NCBI GenBank assembly: GCA_018263365.1
Contig: JAANXI010000091.1
Span: forward strand, 1 to 15,927
Length of the DNA stretch: 15,927 nucleotides
Reading direction: 5' to 3'
Origin: Fidelibacterota bacterium
GTDB taxonomy: Bacteria; Fidelibacterota; JAANXI01
The translations under genes and the position numbers were made by a program. Positions within the stretch are counted from its first letter, which is position 1, and every line of letters begins with the position of its first letter. Shown here piece after piece: positions 6,952 through 14,700 of the stretch. The notes under the pieces were generated by a model. The model had not been told where the DNA came from, did no database searches, and saw nothing but the letters and a program-made list of their open reading frames with translations.

Positions 6952-7015
6952 TTGAAGACGCGTTCAGAGTCTTTGCCCCCTGAAAGGGTCATTCTTGAAA
7001 ATCCCTCTCGAAAAT

Positions 7016-8032
7016 TCACCTCGCATACACCCCATTTGCCGCTTCAGGCCCTTCCGGCACCGGCGCATCGAGCGCATATTCAAACGCCTTCTCCACTTCC
7101 GATTCGATCTGCTCATCTATCTGCTCGCGGGTAACATCTGTTAGGACGCCCCAATCCCTGAGGTAATTTTTTAATATATCGATAGGATCTTTGTCCTCCC
7201 ATTTCTCCATAACTTTTTGTGGGACGTAATCGGCGGAATCGTGTTCGGAGTGGCCTCGCATCCGCATAGTTTGGCTCTCTATCAGTGCAGGGCCTTCTCC
7301 TCTTCGCGCACGTTCAACGGCCCATTTCGTCACTCGATACATCTCTACGACATCAGTTCCATCGACCACGATTCCCGGCATATCGAACCCGTGTGCACGC
7401 TGCGCAATCCAGTCACATGCATACTGTTTTGAATTCGGTGTGGAATAGGCGTATTGGTTATTTTCGATGATATAGACGACGGGCAATTCCATTACCGATG
7501 CAAAATTCAGTCCCTCGTGAAAATCGCCGATGCTCGACGTGCCATCGCCAATAAAGTGTATCGCCACCTGGCCGGATTTTTTGATCTTCGAAGCAAGCGC
7601 CGCGCCGGCGGCTACCGAAATCATCGCCCCGAGATGGCTGATCATCCCAAGCGTGTTAATTTCCTTATTGCCCTGATGCAAGCCGTTATCTTTGCCGCCG
7701 GTCGGACCTTCCGCGCGTCCGAGGAGCTGTAACGCCATCGCACGGAGCGATTCACCCTTCACGAAATGCGCACCGATGTCCCGGTGCGTCGGAGCCAGAA
7801 TGTCCCGGTCTTCCAGGGTATAGGTTGCCCCGACGGATGTCGCCTCGTTTCCGGTTCCCAGATACACACCGCCGACCATCTTTCCCTGGCGATAGAAGCT
7901 CGCCAGGCGCATCTCGAAGGTGCGAGTCAATTGCATGTAATAGTAAAGGGTTACGCAATCTTCCGCGCTTAATCCTGCCACGGGCGTGAATTCCGATCTT
8001 TTAACTAACTCGCTGAGTTCTGCCTGTGTCAC
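7016..8032 (-). CDS. 2-oxo acid dehydrogenase E1 component, alpha subunit
   Basis: A 338-residue E1 alpha subunit, which binds the diphosphate of thiamine diphosphate. The cofactor motif runs from GDG (162-164) through GDFHEGLNFA to ENN (190-192), the standard GDG-X(about 27)-NN pattern. RMRGHSEHDSADY (257-269) is the loop that in mammalian enzymes carries regulatory serines. The YLGTGNEAT and PTHRDIGAHF segments are typical of bacterial E1 alpha. The start is GTG at 8032-8030, with GGA 8 nt upstream; an ATG eight bases earlier is out of frame. The gene follows the fused E1 after 93 bp that contain a strong hairpin. Pyruvate, acetoin or branched-chain 2-oxo acids are all possible substrates. 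Confidence 0.94.
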   Translation of the reverse strand: MTQAELSELVKRSEFTPVAGLSAEDCVTLYYYMQLTRTFEMRLASFYRQGKMVGGVYLGTGNEATSVGATYTLEDRDILAPTHRDIGAHFVKGESLRAMALQLLGRAEGPTGGKDNGLHQGNKEINTLGMISHLGAMISVAAGAALASKIKKSGQVAIHFIGDGTSSIGDFHEGLNFASVMELPVVYIIENNQYAYSTPNSKQYACDWIAQRAHGFDMPGIVVDGTDVVEMYRVTKWAVERARRGEGPALIESQTMRMRGHSEHDSADYVPQKVMEKWEDKDPIDILKNYLRDWGVLTDVTREQIDEQIESEVEKAFEYALDAPVPEGPEAANGVYAR

Positions 8033-8063
8033 TTGCTCATTCCAATCCTTTTATCGAAATAAA

Positions 8064-8091
8064 CCGCCGGTCGCCCTTTGGGCGCCGACGG
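8064..8091 (-). terminator. Strong hairpin after the fused E1 gene (terminator or attenuator)
   Basis: On the minus strand CCGTCGGCGCCC and GGGCGaCCGGCGG form 12 base pairs (one G-T wobble, one bulged A) around an AAA loop. TTTATTT follows at once. It sits 34 nt after the fused-E1 stop and 31 nt before the E1 alpha start. The GC-rich stem and following T-rich run fit an intrinsic terminator, but the run is interrupted, so partial read-through is likely. It could equally be a repeat unit or an mRNA-stabilising stem that sets different levels of the two E1 enzymes. Confidence 0.5.
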
Positions 8092-8125
8092 CTGTAAAAT
8101 TCTCCAGTCATCAGTAAATAATCCG

Positions 8126-10153
8126 TTAAAACGCCACCAGATCTTTCAACACCTGCACCACGTCATCTTTCTGCGGTAAAATCACCGATTCCAAATCCCA
8201 GTTAAACGGGATGTGGCAGTCCTTTGCTCCCAAGCGGCGAACGGGGCCATCCAGGTACATAAAGCACTCGTCAGCGATGCGACTGGCGACTTCGCCGCCA
8301 AAACCTCCGGTTAAGTTATCTTCGTGAGCCACAAGAACTTTATTCGTCTTCTTCACCGATTCAAAAATTCTCTCCGTATCTAGCGGATTTAGCGTGCGAA
8401 TGTCCACGACTTCAACCGAAATGCCCTCTTTTTCCATTTCTTTCGCCGCCTCCACCGACCGTTGCACCAGCGCCCCCCAGGTGATAACTGAGACGTCGTC
8501 GCCCTCCCTAACCACCCGCGCATGCCCAAACGGCAGCAGATAATCCTCATCCGGCTCGGGCGAGGCGGAAAATTGCTGGCGGTACATCCCCTTCTGCTCC
8601 AGAAACAGCACCGGATCGGGACACCGGATGGCCGTCTTGAGCAGTCCTTTCGCATCTGCTGCATTGGACGGAAACGCTATCCGGACTCCCGGGAGATGCG
8701 AAAAATAGCCGTCGATGCTTTGGCTGTGATACAATCCTCCGTGAATATATCCGCCAACCGGCACCCGGATGACCGCCGGAGCGCTCCAATCGTTATTGGA
8801 ACGATATCGCATCGTCGACAGTTCGTTGCGAATCTGCATCATGGACGTCCAGATATAGTCCCCGAACTGAATCTCCGCCACCGGTTTAAATCCGCGTGTC
8901 GCCAGTCCGATCGCCGTGCCGACAATCGTGGATTCCGCCAACGGTGAGTTGAAGCAGCGCTCCCGGCCGAATTCGGTGGATAATCCTTTGGTTGCGGTAA
9001 AAACACCGCCCTTGCCGTCCTCCACATCCTGGCCAAAGACCAGCACATTTTCGTCTCCGGCCATCTCCTCGTGCAGCGCGTGATTGATGGCGTCCACCAT
9101 CATAATCTTTTCGCCGGTTTCCTTTGGCTCCGCGAGTTCCGGCGGATCGTAATCCATCGCGTACAGGTGATCCGTCACCGTGGATTTCTCCGGAAATGGC
9201 TGATCCAGCGCCCAGTCCGCTGCGTCGTCGATCTCCTTTTTCACTTCATCGCGGATCGATTCAAGTTCGTCTTCCGTAGCGAACTCTTCTTCGAGCAACA
9301 TCTTCTCGAACTTCGGAATCGGATCCCGATTTTGCTCCTCCTCCAGTTGCTCCTTTGTTTTGTATTTTTTGTGATCGTCAGAGCTGGAGTGCGGCAGCAA
9401 CCGGATGAGGTCCGCCACAATCACCGACGGGCCTTCGCCTTCTCTGGCGCGCTTCACGGCCTGTTTCGCGATCTTATGTGACTCGAAAAAGTTGGTCCCA
9501 TCGACCTCGTAACGCTCCAGGTTCTCGTATCCCTGTACGAGATCGTATATCGAACCCGCTGACTGCTGATCCTTGGGGACAGAGATTGCGTAATGATTAT
9601 CCTCAACGAGGAAAATGAGCGGCAGTTTTTCCCGTCCGGCAATGTTTAGCGCCTCGTGAAAGTCGCCCTGGCTGGTGGTGCCTTCACCTGAACTGACCAT
9701 CACGATTTCGTTGGCGCCCTTCTTCAGATTCCCCATGGCGCATCCGGCGGCCTGCAAATACTGCGTTCCTGTCGGACTGGACTGTGACACGATATTCAGA
9801 TCTCTGGCGCCAAAATGCTGGGGCATCTGCCGCGATCCGGAGGCCGGGTCATCTTTTTTGGAAAGAAATTGCAGCAGCGTATCCTTCGGCGTGACACCGA
9901 GCGTCAGGCAAAATGTAAGATCACGGTAATACGGGTAGAACCAGTCGTGGCCCGGCTTCATGGCGTAGCCCAGCGCAATTTGCACCGCCTCGTGGCCGGA
10001 GGTACCGATGTGGAAATAACTTTTACCCTGCTTGAGGAGCGTCAGCATCTTGTTGTCCAGCCCGCGGGCCAGATGCATCAGCCGATACGCATTGATGAGT
10101 TGCTCTTTCGATAGACCGGATTTAGACTGTTTCTCCTGCGTCTTAGTACTCAC
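8126..10153 (-). CDS. Fused E1 alpha-beta 2-oxo acid dehydrogenase
   Basis: A 675-residue single-chain E1. The alpha half (about 15-335) has the thiamine-diphosphate site GEG (156-158) to EDN (184-186), where GEG stands in place of the usual GDG, and a LPHSSSDDHKKY loop (253-264). The beta half (about 348-675) has LVFGQDVEDG, NSPLAEST and GGYIHGGLYHSQ. Fused E1s of this kind are common in Bacteroidota-like genomes and are usually annotated as branched-chain (2-oxoisovalerate) dehydrogenase. The HSSSDD loop and the FYPYYRD segment fit that reading. The start is GTG at 10153, in a 4-nt overlap (GTGA) with the lipB stop, so translation is coupled to LipB. A hairpin follows the stop codon. It may compete or cooperate with the split E1 for the single E2. 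Confidence 0.94.
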   Translation of the reverse strand: MSTKTQEKQSKSGLSKEQLINAYRLMHLARGLDNKMLTLLKQGKSYFHIGTSGHEAVQIALGYAMKPGHDWFYPYYRDLTFCLTLGVTPKDTLLQFLSKKDDPASGSRQMPQHFGARDLNIVSQSSPTGTQYLQAAGCAMGNLKKGANEIVMVSSGEGTTSQGDFHEALNIAGREKLPLIFLVEDNHYAISVPKDQQSAGSIYDLVQGYENLERYEVDGTNFFESHKIAKQAVKRAREGEGPSVIVADLIRLLPHSSSDDHKKYKTKEQLEEEQNRDPIPKFEKMLLEEEFATEDELESIRDEVKKEIDDAADWALDQPFPEKSTVTDHLYAMDYDPPELAEPKETGEKIMMVDAINHALHEEMAGDENVLVFGQDVEDGKGGVFTATKGLSTEFGRERCFNSPLAESTIVGTAIGLATRGFKPVAEIQFGDYIWTSMMQIRNELSTMRYRSNNDWSAPAVIRVPVGGYIHGGLYHSQSIDGYFSHLPGVRIAFPSNAADAKGLLKTAIRCPDPVLFLEQKGMYRQQFSASPEPDEDYLLPFGHARVVREGDDVSVITWGALVQRSVEAAKEMEKEGISVEVVDIRTLNPLDTERIFESVKKTNKVLVAHEDNLTGGFGGEVASRIADECFMYLDGPVRRLGAKDCHIPFNWDLESVILPQKDDVVQVLKDLVAF

Positions 10154-10860
10154 AGAACGACCTCGTTTGTTACAGGTTGATCAGCAGTAAATTTTTGGGA
10201 TGTCGATGCGGCTTCGGTGATCTCGCAACCGAATACTTCGGCGAATTTTTCGGTATAAATTTTTCGGACTTCCTCTATGGGTGGCGCTTCAGACAGCAGC
10301 GTTTTCAGCGAGCAGACGCCCTTGTGGAAAATCCCGCACGGGATGATCCGGCCAAACCAGTCGAGATTGGTGGTCACGTTCAGCGCGAAGCCGTGCATGG
10401 TCACCCAGCGGCTCACCTTCACGCCGATGGCGGCGACCTTCTCGTCGCCGACCCAGACGCCGGTATATTCCTCGTTGCGCACACCGGAGATGTCGTATTC
10501 GCTCAGCGTCCGGAGAATCGTCTCCTCCAGCTGGCGCAGATACCAGTGGACATCTTTCTTGTAATTATGCAAATCCAGGATGGGATAGCCTACCAGTTGT
10601 CCGGGGCCGTGAAATGTGATATCACCACCTCGGTCAATTGGCACGTATTCGGCATGTTTCGCTCGCAACTCCCGGTCGTCCGCCAGCAAATGATTCTCAT
10701 CGCCGGCCTTGCCGAGTGTGTACGTCGGTTCATGCTCCACAAACAATAACCGGTCGCCGATTTCGCCGTTCACCCGCCGGGCCAGCAACTCCTTCTGATA
10801 GTCCCAGACCGGCTGATACGGCTGTCGTCCCAGCCATTCATATATGACGGTTTTAGTCAT
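10150..10860 (-). CDS. lipB: Octanoyl-[ACP]:protein N-octanoyltransferase LipB
   Basis: A 236-residue cytoplasmic enzyme that moves octanoate from acyl carrier protein to the lipoyl-domain lysine, the first step of endogenous lipoate synthesis. The conserved motif RGGDITFHGPGQLVGYPI (77-94) is complete. The catalytic pair is C175 (in IIPCGI) and K141 (in DEKVAAIGVKV, the position matching the E. coli catalytic lysine), with HGFALNV (156-162) shaping the pocket. The last 30 or so residues are low-complexity and beyond the usual fold. The ribosome-binding site is weak. The gene sits 58 bp after lpdA and overlaps the fused E1 by 4 nt. LipA, which completes the cofactor, is at the other end of the cluster. 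Confidence 0.96.
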   Translation of the reverse strand: MTKTVIYEWLGRQPYQPVWDYQKELLARRVNGEIGDRLLFVEHEPTYTLGKAGDENHLLADDRELRAKHAEYVPIDRGGDITFHGPGQLVGYPILDLHNYKKDVHWYLRQLEETILRTLSEYDISGVRNEEYTGVWVGDEKVAAIGVKVSRWVTMHGFALNVTTNLDWFGRIIPCGIFHKGVCSLKTLLSEAPPIEEVRKIYTEKFAEVFGCEITEAASTSQKFTADQPVTNEVVL

Positions 10861-10918
10861 CTAATTGTAAGTTATTTTTACTATTGCAGATTTCCTATCA
10901 AATATCTTCATACTGGAA

Positions 10919-12325
10919 TTACAGATGGATGGCTTCGTCGAATGCGGCGCCGGTCGCCTCTTCGATGACCTCGGACAACGTCGGGTGCGCATGTACTGTG
11001 TTGTGCAGTTCCTTCCAGGTCGCTTCCAGGGATTTTGCTACGCCGACCTCCGCAATCAATTCCGTGGCCTCCGCTCCAATGATGTGCGTTCCGAGGATCT
11101 CACCGTATTTGTTGTCGATGACCATCTTCACGAAGCCCTCGGTCTCGCCGCTGGCGACCGCTTTTCCGTTGGGACGAAACTGGTACTTCCCGACTTTCAC
11201 ATCGTATCCCTGATCTTTGGCCTCTTGCTCCGTGAGTCCGATGCTCGCGATCTGTGGCTGACAGTAGGTGCAGCCGGGAATTAAATCGTAGTCCAGTGTC
11301 ACCGGATTCTTCCCGGAGAAGCCTTCCACACAGATCACGCCTTCTTTGGAGGCAACGTGCGCCAGCCACGGCGGACCGATCACATCACCGATAGCGTAGA
11401 CACCATCAACATTGGTCTTGTAATATTCATCAGCGACGATATGGCCTTTTTCGATTTCCACTCCGAGATCTTTCAGACCGATATTTTCCACGTTCCCCTG
11501 CACGCCCATAGCCATAAGCGCCTTGTCCGCCTTCAGCGTTTCCTCTTCGCCATCTTTGGAGACGGTGACTTCCACACCGTTCTTGGTAGTTTTAACCGAC
11601 TCGACCTTCGTGCTGATCTTAACATCAATTCCGGCCTTTTTAAACGCCTTGCCGAGTTCATTGGAAATCTCTTCGTCTTCCACGGGGACCAGACTGTCCA
11701 TCATCTCCACGACAGTGACTTCTGTGCCGAAAGCGTTGTAAAAATAGGCGAACTCCACGCCAATGGCGCCGGCCCCCATCACAATCAGGGATTCCGGCTG
11801 CTCGTCCAGGTTCATCGCCTCCTTGGAACTAATAACCTTCTCGCCGTCGATTTCCACACCGGGAATCTGCCCCGGGCGAGCCCCCGTCGCCACGATAATA
11901 TGCTCCGCTTCGACTGTGGCTTTCTCATCGCCTTCGGTCAAATCGACTTCCAGCGTGTGTGCATCGGTGAATTTACCCGAGCCTTTGATATATTCGATGT
12001 TATTTTTCTTAAACAGGTTTTCGACGCCCTTAATCTGCTTCTTCGACACCCTTCTGGATCGCTGGATGACTTTCTTGAAATCGTAGCCCACCTCTTTGAC
12101 GGTAAGCCCGTACTCTTCGGCGTTCTGGAATGTTTCGTACAATTCCGCACTCCGGAGCAGTGCCTTCGTAGGGATACAGCCCCATTTCACGCAAATGCCG
12201 CCGAGATCCTCCCGTTCAACGACTGCCACCGAATGACCGAGTTGAGCGGCACGGATGGCGGCAACGTATCCGCCGGGACCGCCGCCGAGGACTGCAACAT
12301 CTACGGAATATGAATTATCTGACAT
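10919..12325 (-). CDS. lpdA: Dihydrolipoyl dehydrogenase (E3)
   Basis: A 468-residue FAD enzyme that reoxidises dihydrolipoyl groups and reduces NAD+. The FAD site GGGPGG (14-19) is near the N-terminus. The redox disulfide is C45/C50 in GGICVKWGCIPTK, a W-containing variant of the better-known GGTCLNVGC. The NAD site is GAGAIG (184-189). The C-terminal base pair is H447 and E452 in HPTLSE. It has typical length. An AAGG ribosome-binding site lies 7 nt before the ATG. The 119-bp upstream gap is AT-rich and is the likely start of the dehydrogenase transcript, but I could not pick out a convincing promoter there. As the only E3 in the window it probably serves every lipoyl complex in the cell. 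Confidence 0.97.
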   Translation of the reverse strand: MSDNSYSVDVAVLGGGPGGYVAAIRAAQLGHSVAVVEREDLGGICVKWGCIPTKALLRSAELYETFQNAEEYGLTVKEVGYDFKKVIQRSRRVSKKQIKGVENLFKKNNIEYIKGSGKFTDAHTLEVDLTEGDEKATVEAEHIIVATGARPGQIPGVEIDGEKVISSKEAMNLDEQPESLIVMGAGAIGVEFAYFYNAFGTEVTVVEMMDSLVPVEDEEISNELGKAFKKAGIDVKISTKVESVKTTKNGVEVTVSKDGEEETLKADKALMAMGVQGNVENIGLKDLGVEIEKGHIVADEYYKTNVDGVYAIGDVIGPPWLAHVASKEGVICVEGFSGKNPVTLDYDLIPGCTYCQPQIASIGLTEQEAKDQGYDVKVGKYQFRPNGKAVASGETEGFVKMVIDNKYGEILGTHIIGAEATELIAEVGVAKSLEATWKELHNTVHAHPTLSEVIEEATGAAFDEAIHL

Positions 12326-12444
12326 GAAAAAACCTTTTCTTTCATTCGTTAATTAATGGTGAATTTTGTAAATAAATTGGTCTCATAAGATATGTAATTT
12401 GCAAGGTAGCCGTGGGCCGAAATGAAATCAACCCAATTCCCGGA

Positions 12445-13332
12445 TTAACCGCCGTCCTCTTCCAATGCCGGGCCTTCGACCTCTTTGGTTTTCCCCACCA
12501 ATCCCCGCATAGCTTTGAGGTTTTTTGTGAACCACTCGTCACCGCCTGGAGTCTCAAGCACCATCGGGATGCCGGTAAACCGCTCATCGTATAGCAGCAG
12601 GCGAAACGCTTCCAGACCGATGTAGCCTTTGCCGAGATTTTCGTGCCGATCGAGGTTGGACTTGAACGGTTTCTTGGAATCGTTGATGTGGAACGCCTTC
12701 AGCCAGTCCAGTCCGATGACATTTTCGAACTCCTTCCACGTCGCTTCGTATGTATCTTTGGTACGAATATCGTATCCTGCCGCAAACATGTGGCACGTAT
12801 CCATGCAGACGCCGACGCGGGATTTGTCCTTTACGTTTTCGATCATATCCATCAGTTGCTCGAAGGTGTAACCAACGTTGGTTCCTTGCCCGGCGGCAAT
12901 CTCCAGCAGGGAAATTACCGAGGCATCCGGCGTTTGCTCGTGCGCCCAGTTCAAACTGTCAGCGATGGTATCCAATGCACGACGTTCGCCTGCTTCCAGA
13001 TGGGAGCCCGGATGAAACACCAACAAATCAATGCCGAGCTGATCACAGCGTTGGATTTCATCCAAAAACGCATTTCGGGACTTTTCCAGCTTTTTATCTT
13101 CCGGGGATCCCAGGTTGATCAGATACGAATCATGGGTCATTACGGAATTCGGCCTGTACTTTTCCATGTTCATCTTGAATTTATCCGTATCTTCCTGTTT
13201 CAGCGGCTTGGCACTCCATTGCATCTGGTTCTTGGTGAATACCTGAATGGCATCGCATTCCAGTTCTTCACCCCTGATCGGTGCTTTATAAATGCCTCCC
13301 GCGATTGAAACGTGTGCCCCAAATAAACTCAT
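12445..13332 (-). CDS. nfo: Endonuclease IV (AP endonuclease)
   Basis: A 295-residue metal-dependent TIM-barrel enzyme that cuts DNA at abasic sites and removes 3' blocking groups. All nine metal ligands known from E. coli Nfo have counterparts: H67, H107 (FHPGSH), E144 (LLEIAAGQG), D178 and H181 (VCMDTCH), H215, D228 and H230 (LDRHENLGKG), and E260 (VLETPGG). The usual LENTAGQG segment reads LEIAAGQG here. I chose ATG 13332 because AGGTGA lies 8 nt upstream; GTG at 13344 would add four residues but has no ribosome-binding site. It follows folE after 55 bp. Together with nth in the same block it forms a small base-excision repair set. Confidence 0.96.
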   Translation of the reverse strand: MSLFGAHVSIAGGIYKAPIRGEELECDAIQVFTKNQMQWSAKPLKQEDTDKFKMNMEKYRPNSVMTHDSYLINLGSPEDKKLEKSRNAFLDEIQRCDQLGIDLLVFHPGSHLEAGERRALDTIADSLNWAHEQTPDASVISLLEIAAGQGTNVGYTFEQLMDMIENVKDKSRVGVCMDTCHMFAAGYDIRTKDTYEATWKEFENVIGLDWLKAFHINDSKKPFKSNLDRHENLGKGYIGLEAFRLLLYDERFTGIPMVLETPGGDEWFTKNLKAMRGLVGKTKEVEGPALEEDGG

Positions 13333-13387
13333 AAACCTGTTCACCTGTTATGAATTCGTATTAACTCCGTAATGTAAAAAAATTTGA

Positions 13388-13963
13388 TCAAATTTGTCCA
13401 AAGTTGATCAGCGTTAGAAATTCATCTCTGGTTCGCTGATCATCGGCAAATGCGCCGAACATCGCGCTGGTGGTTGCGTAGCTGTTCTGCTTCTCCACGC
13501 CCCGCATCTGCATACACATGTGGCGGCCCTCAATGATAACTCCAATACCCAGCGGATGCAGTACATCGTTGATGGTGTTCGCCACCTGCTGCGTCATCCG
13601 TTCCTGCACCTGAAGCCGACGGGCGAACATCTCCACAATCCGCGGTATTTTGGACAATCCAATAACCTTTTTATCCGGGATGTATGCCACGTGCGCCCGC
13701 CCGAAGAACGGCAGCAGATGATGCTCGCACATGCTGAAATAATCGATATCTTTAATGGTGATCATCTCGTTGTATTCCACATCGAAAAGCGCATCATTGA
13801 TCAGATCATCCAGATCCAAATCGTATCCCTTGGAAAAATAATCCCAGGCCGCTGCAACGCGGCGCGGCGTTTCGACGAGCCCTTCCCGATCTGAATCCTC
13901 GCCAATATTTTCGAGGAGTTGCTTTGTCAGTTCTTTGGTACTTTCGAATTCGTTCTTATTCAT
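13388..13963 (-). CDS. folE: GTP cyclohydrolase I (FolE, type IA)
   Basis: This enzyme converts GTP to 7,8-dihydroneopterin triphosphate, the entry point for folate, pterin and queuosine synthesis. The zinc ligands C81, H84 (CEHHLLPF) and C152 (GRHMCMQMRG) are present, as are GLSKIPRIVE and RRLQVQERMT (numbering from the upstream ATG). A start at 13969 (193 aa) or 13963 (191 aa) is possible. I prefer 13963 because AAGGGA lies 7 nt before it but only 1 nt before the other. Queuosine genes queD and yhhQ lie directly upstream, so one role may be to feed that pathway, besides folate. An AT-only palindrome covers the stop codon and is followed by a T run. Confidence 0.96.
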   Translation of the reverse strand: MNKNEFESTKELTKQLLENIGEDSDREGLVETPRRVAAAWDYFSKGYDLDLDDLINDALFDVEYNEMITIKDIDYFSMCEHHLLPFFGRAHVAYIPDKKVIGLSKIPRIVEMFARRLQVQERMTQQVANTINDVLHPLGIGVIIEGRHMCMQMRGVEKQNSYATTSAMFGAFADDQRTRDEFLTLINFGQI

Positions 13964-14019
13964 GTTCATGTCCCTTCAATCTGCATGCCGGATTGCCCGG
14001 AGGCAACCTCAGCAGCCAC

Positions 14020-14700
14020 TTACGAATCATCCATGATATGCTTGTTAATTAAATAGCGTCCCAGATACGCAAGCGGCGTATCCAGCAACGCGGCGAAAAA
14101 CTTAAAAATATATGCAAAAAAGATGGTCTGCGCCATTTCCCCGATGCCCATGGATCCCCAAAACGTAAAAACAATGACCGCAGTGGAATCCACCAGTTGG
14201 GATGTCATCGTTGAGGCATTATTTCGCAGCCACAGATGTTTCCCCTTGGTAAGTCGCTTCCAGAAGTGAAAAAGTTGTACATCCACAAATTGGGCAGTGA
14301 GATACGCCGCCATGGATGCGAGTGTGCCACGCACCATGTAGCCGTAAATCCCCTCGTACAGTTCAGGATCAGCAGTAATGGATGCCATCGGCGCAAAATG
14401 CCCCGCAGTGACCATAACAATAATGAAAATACTGATGACGAACCCGATAAAGACCACAAAATTTGCCCGCTTACGTCCGTAAACTTCCGAGATAAGATCG
14501 GTGGCAAGAAAGGTCGCCGGATACGGCAAGACACCAACGGGAATAATGAGTCCGAAAAGATTGACAAATTTGGAAACGCCAAGAATATTCGCCATCACCA
14601 ACGCGCCGATAAACACGGACGCCAGTAGCAGGAACAGTTTTTCTGAGGCAGGAAAAGGCGGTTCAGAGTGTGTGTATTCGTCCTGCTTACTCTTCGCCAC
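14020..14700 (-). CDS. yhhQ: Queuosine precursor transporter (YhhQ/VUT family)
   Basis: A membrane protein of 226 residues with about six hydrophobic helices (first about 22-40). It belongs to the YhhQ/DUF165 family, whose E. coli member imports preQ0/preQ1. The family marks PATFLATDLISEVYGRKRA (61-79) and RNNASTMTSQLVDS (159-172) are clear. I start it at GTG 14700, which overlaps the queD stop region by 14 nt and gives a length close to E. coli YhhQ (about 221). An ATG at 14754 would add 18 residues that look like a shadow of QueD. No good ribosome-binding site is seen for the GTG, so the start is uncertain, and coupling to queD is likely. The substrate, a queuosine precursor, is inferred from the family and from queD next door. 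Confidence 0.88.
   Translation of the reverse strand: MAKSKQDEYTHSEPPFPASEKLFLLLASVFIGALVMANILGVSKFVNLFGLIIPVGVLPYPATFLATDLISEVYGRKRANFVVFIGFVISIFIIVMVTAGHFAPMASITADPELYEGIYGYMVRGTLASMAAYLTAQFVDVQLFHFWKRLTKGKHLWLRNNASTMTSQLVDSTAVIVFTFWGSMGIGEMAQTIFFAYIFKFFAALLDTPLAYLGRYLINKHIMDDS

Noticed and set aside
11357..12313. Plus-strand frame (318 codons) opposite lpdA
   Set aside because: It is a complement shadow of a complete E3 gene, with no ribosome-binding site or known motif.
12326..12444. Promoter for lpdA in the AT-rich upstream gap
   Set aside because: TTGATT-N17-TACCTT can be found, but the -10 box matches poorly; nothing else stands out, so no site is annotated.
13376..13395. AT-only palindrome with T run at the folE stop, considered as a terminator
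   Set aside because: AAATTTGATCAAATTT is a perfect palindrome but has no GC pairs to speak of and no proper loop, so it would be too weak, and nfo follows closely.
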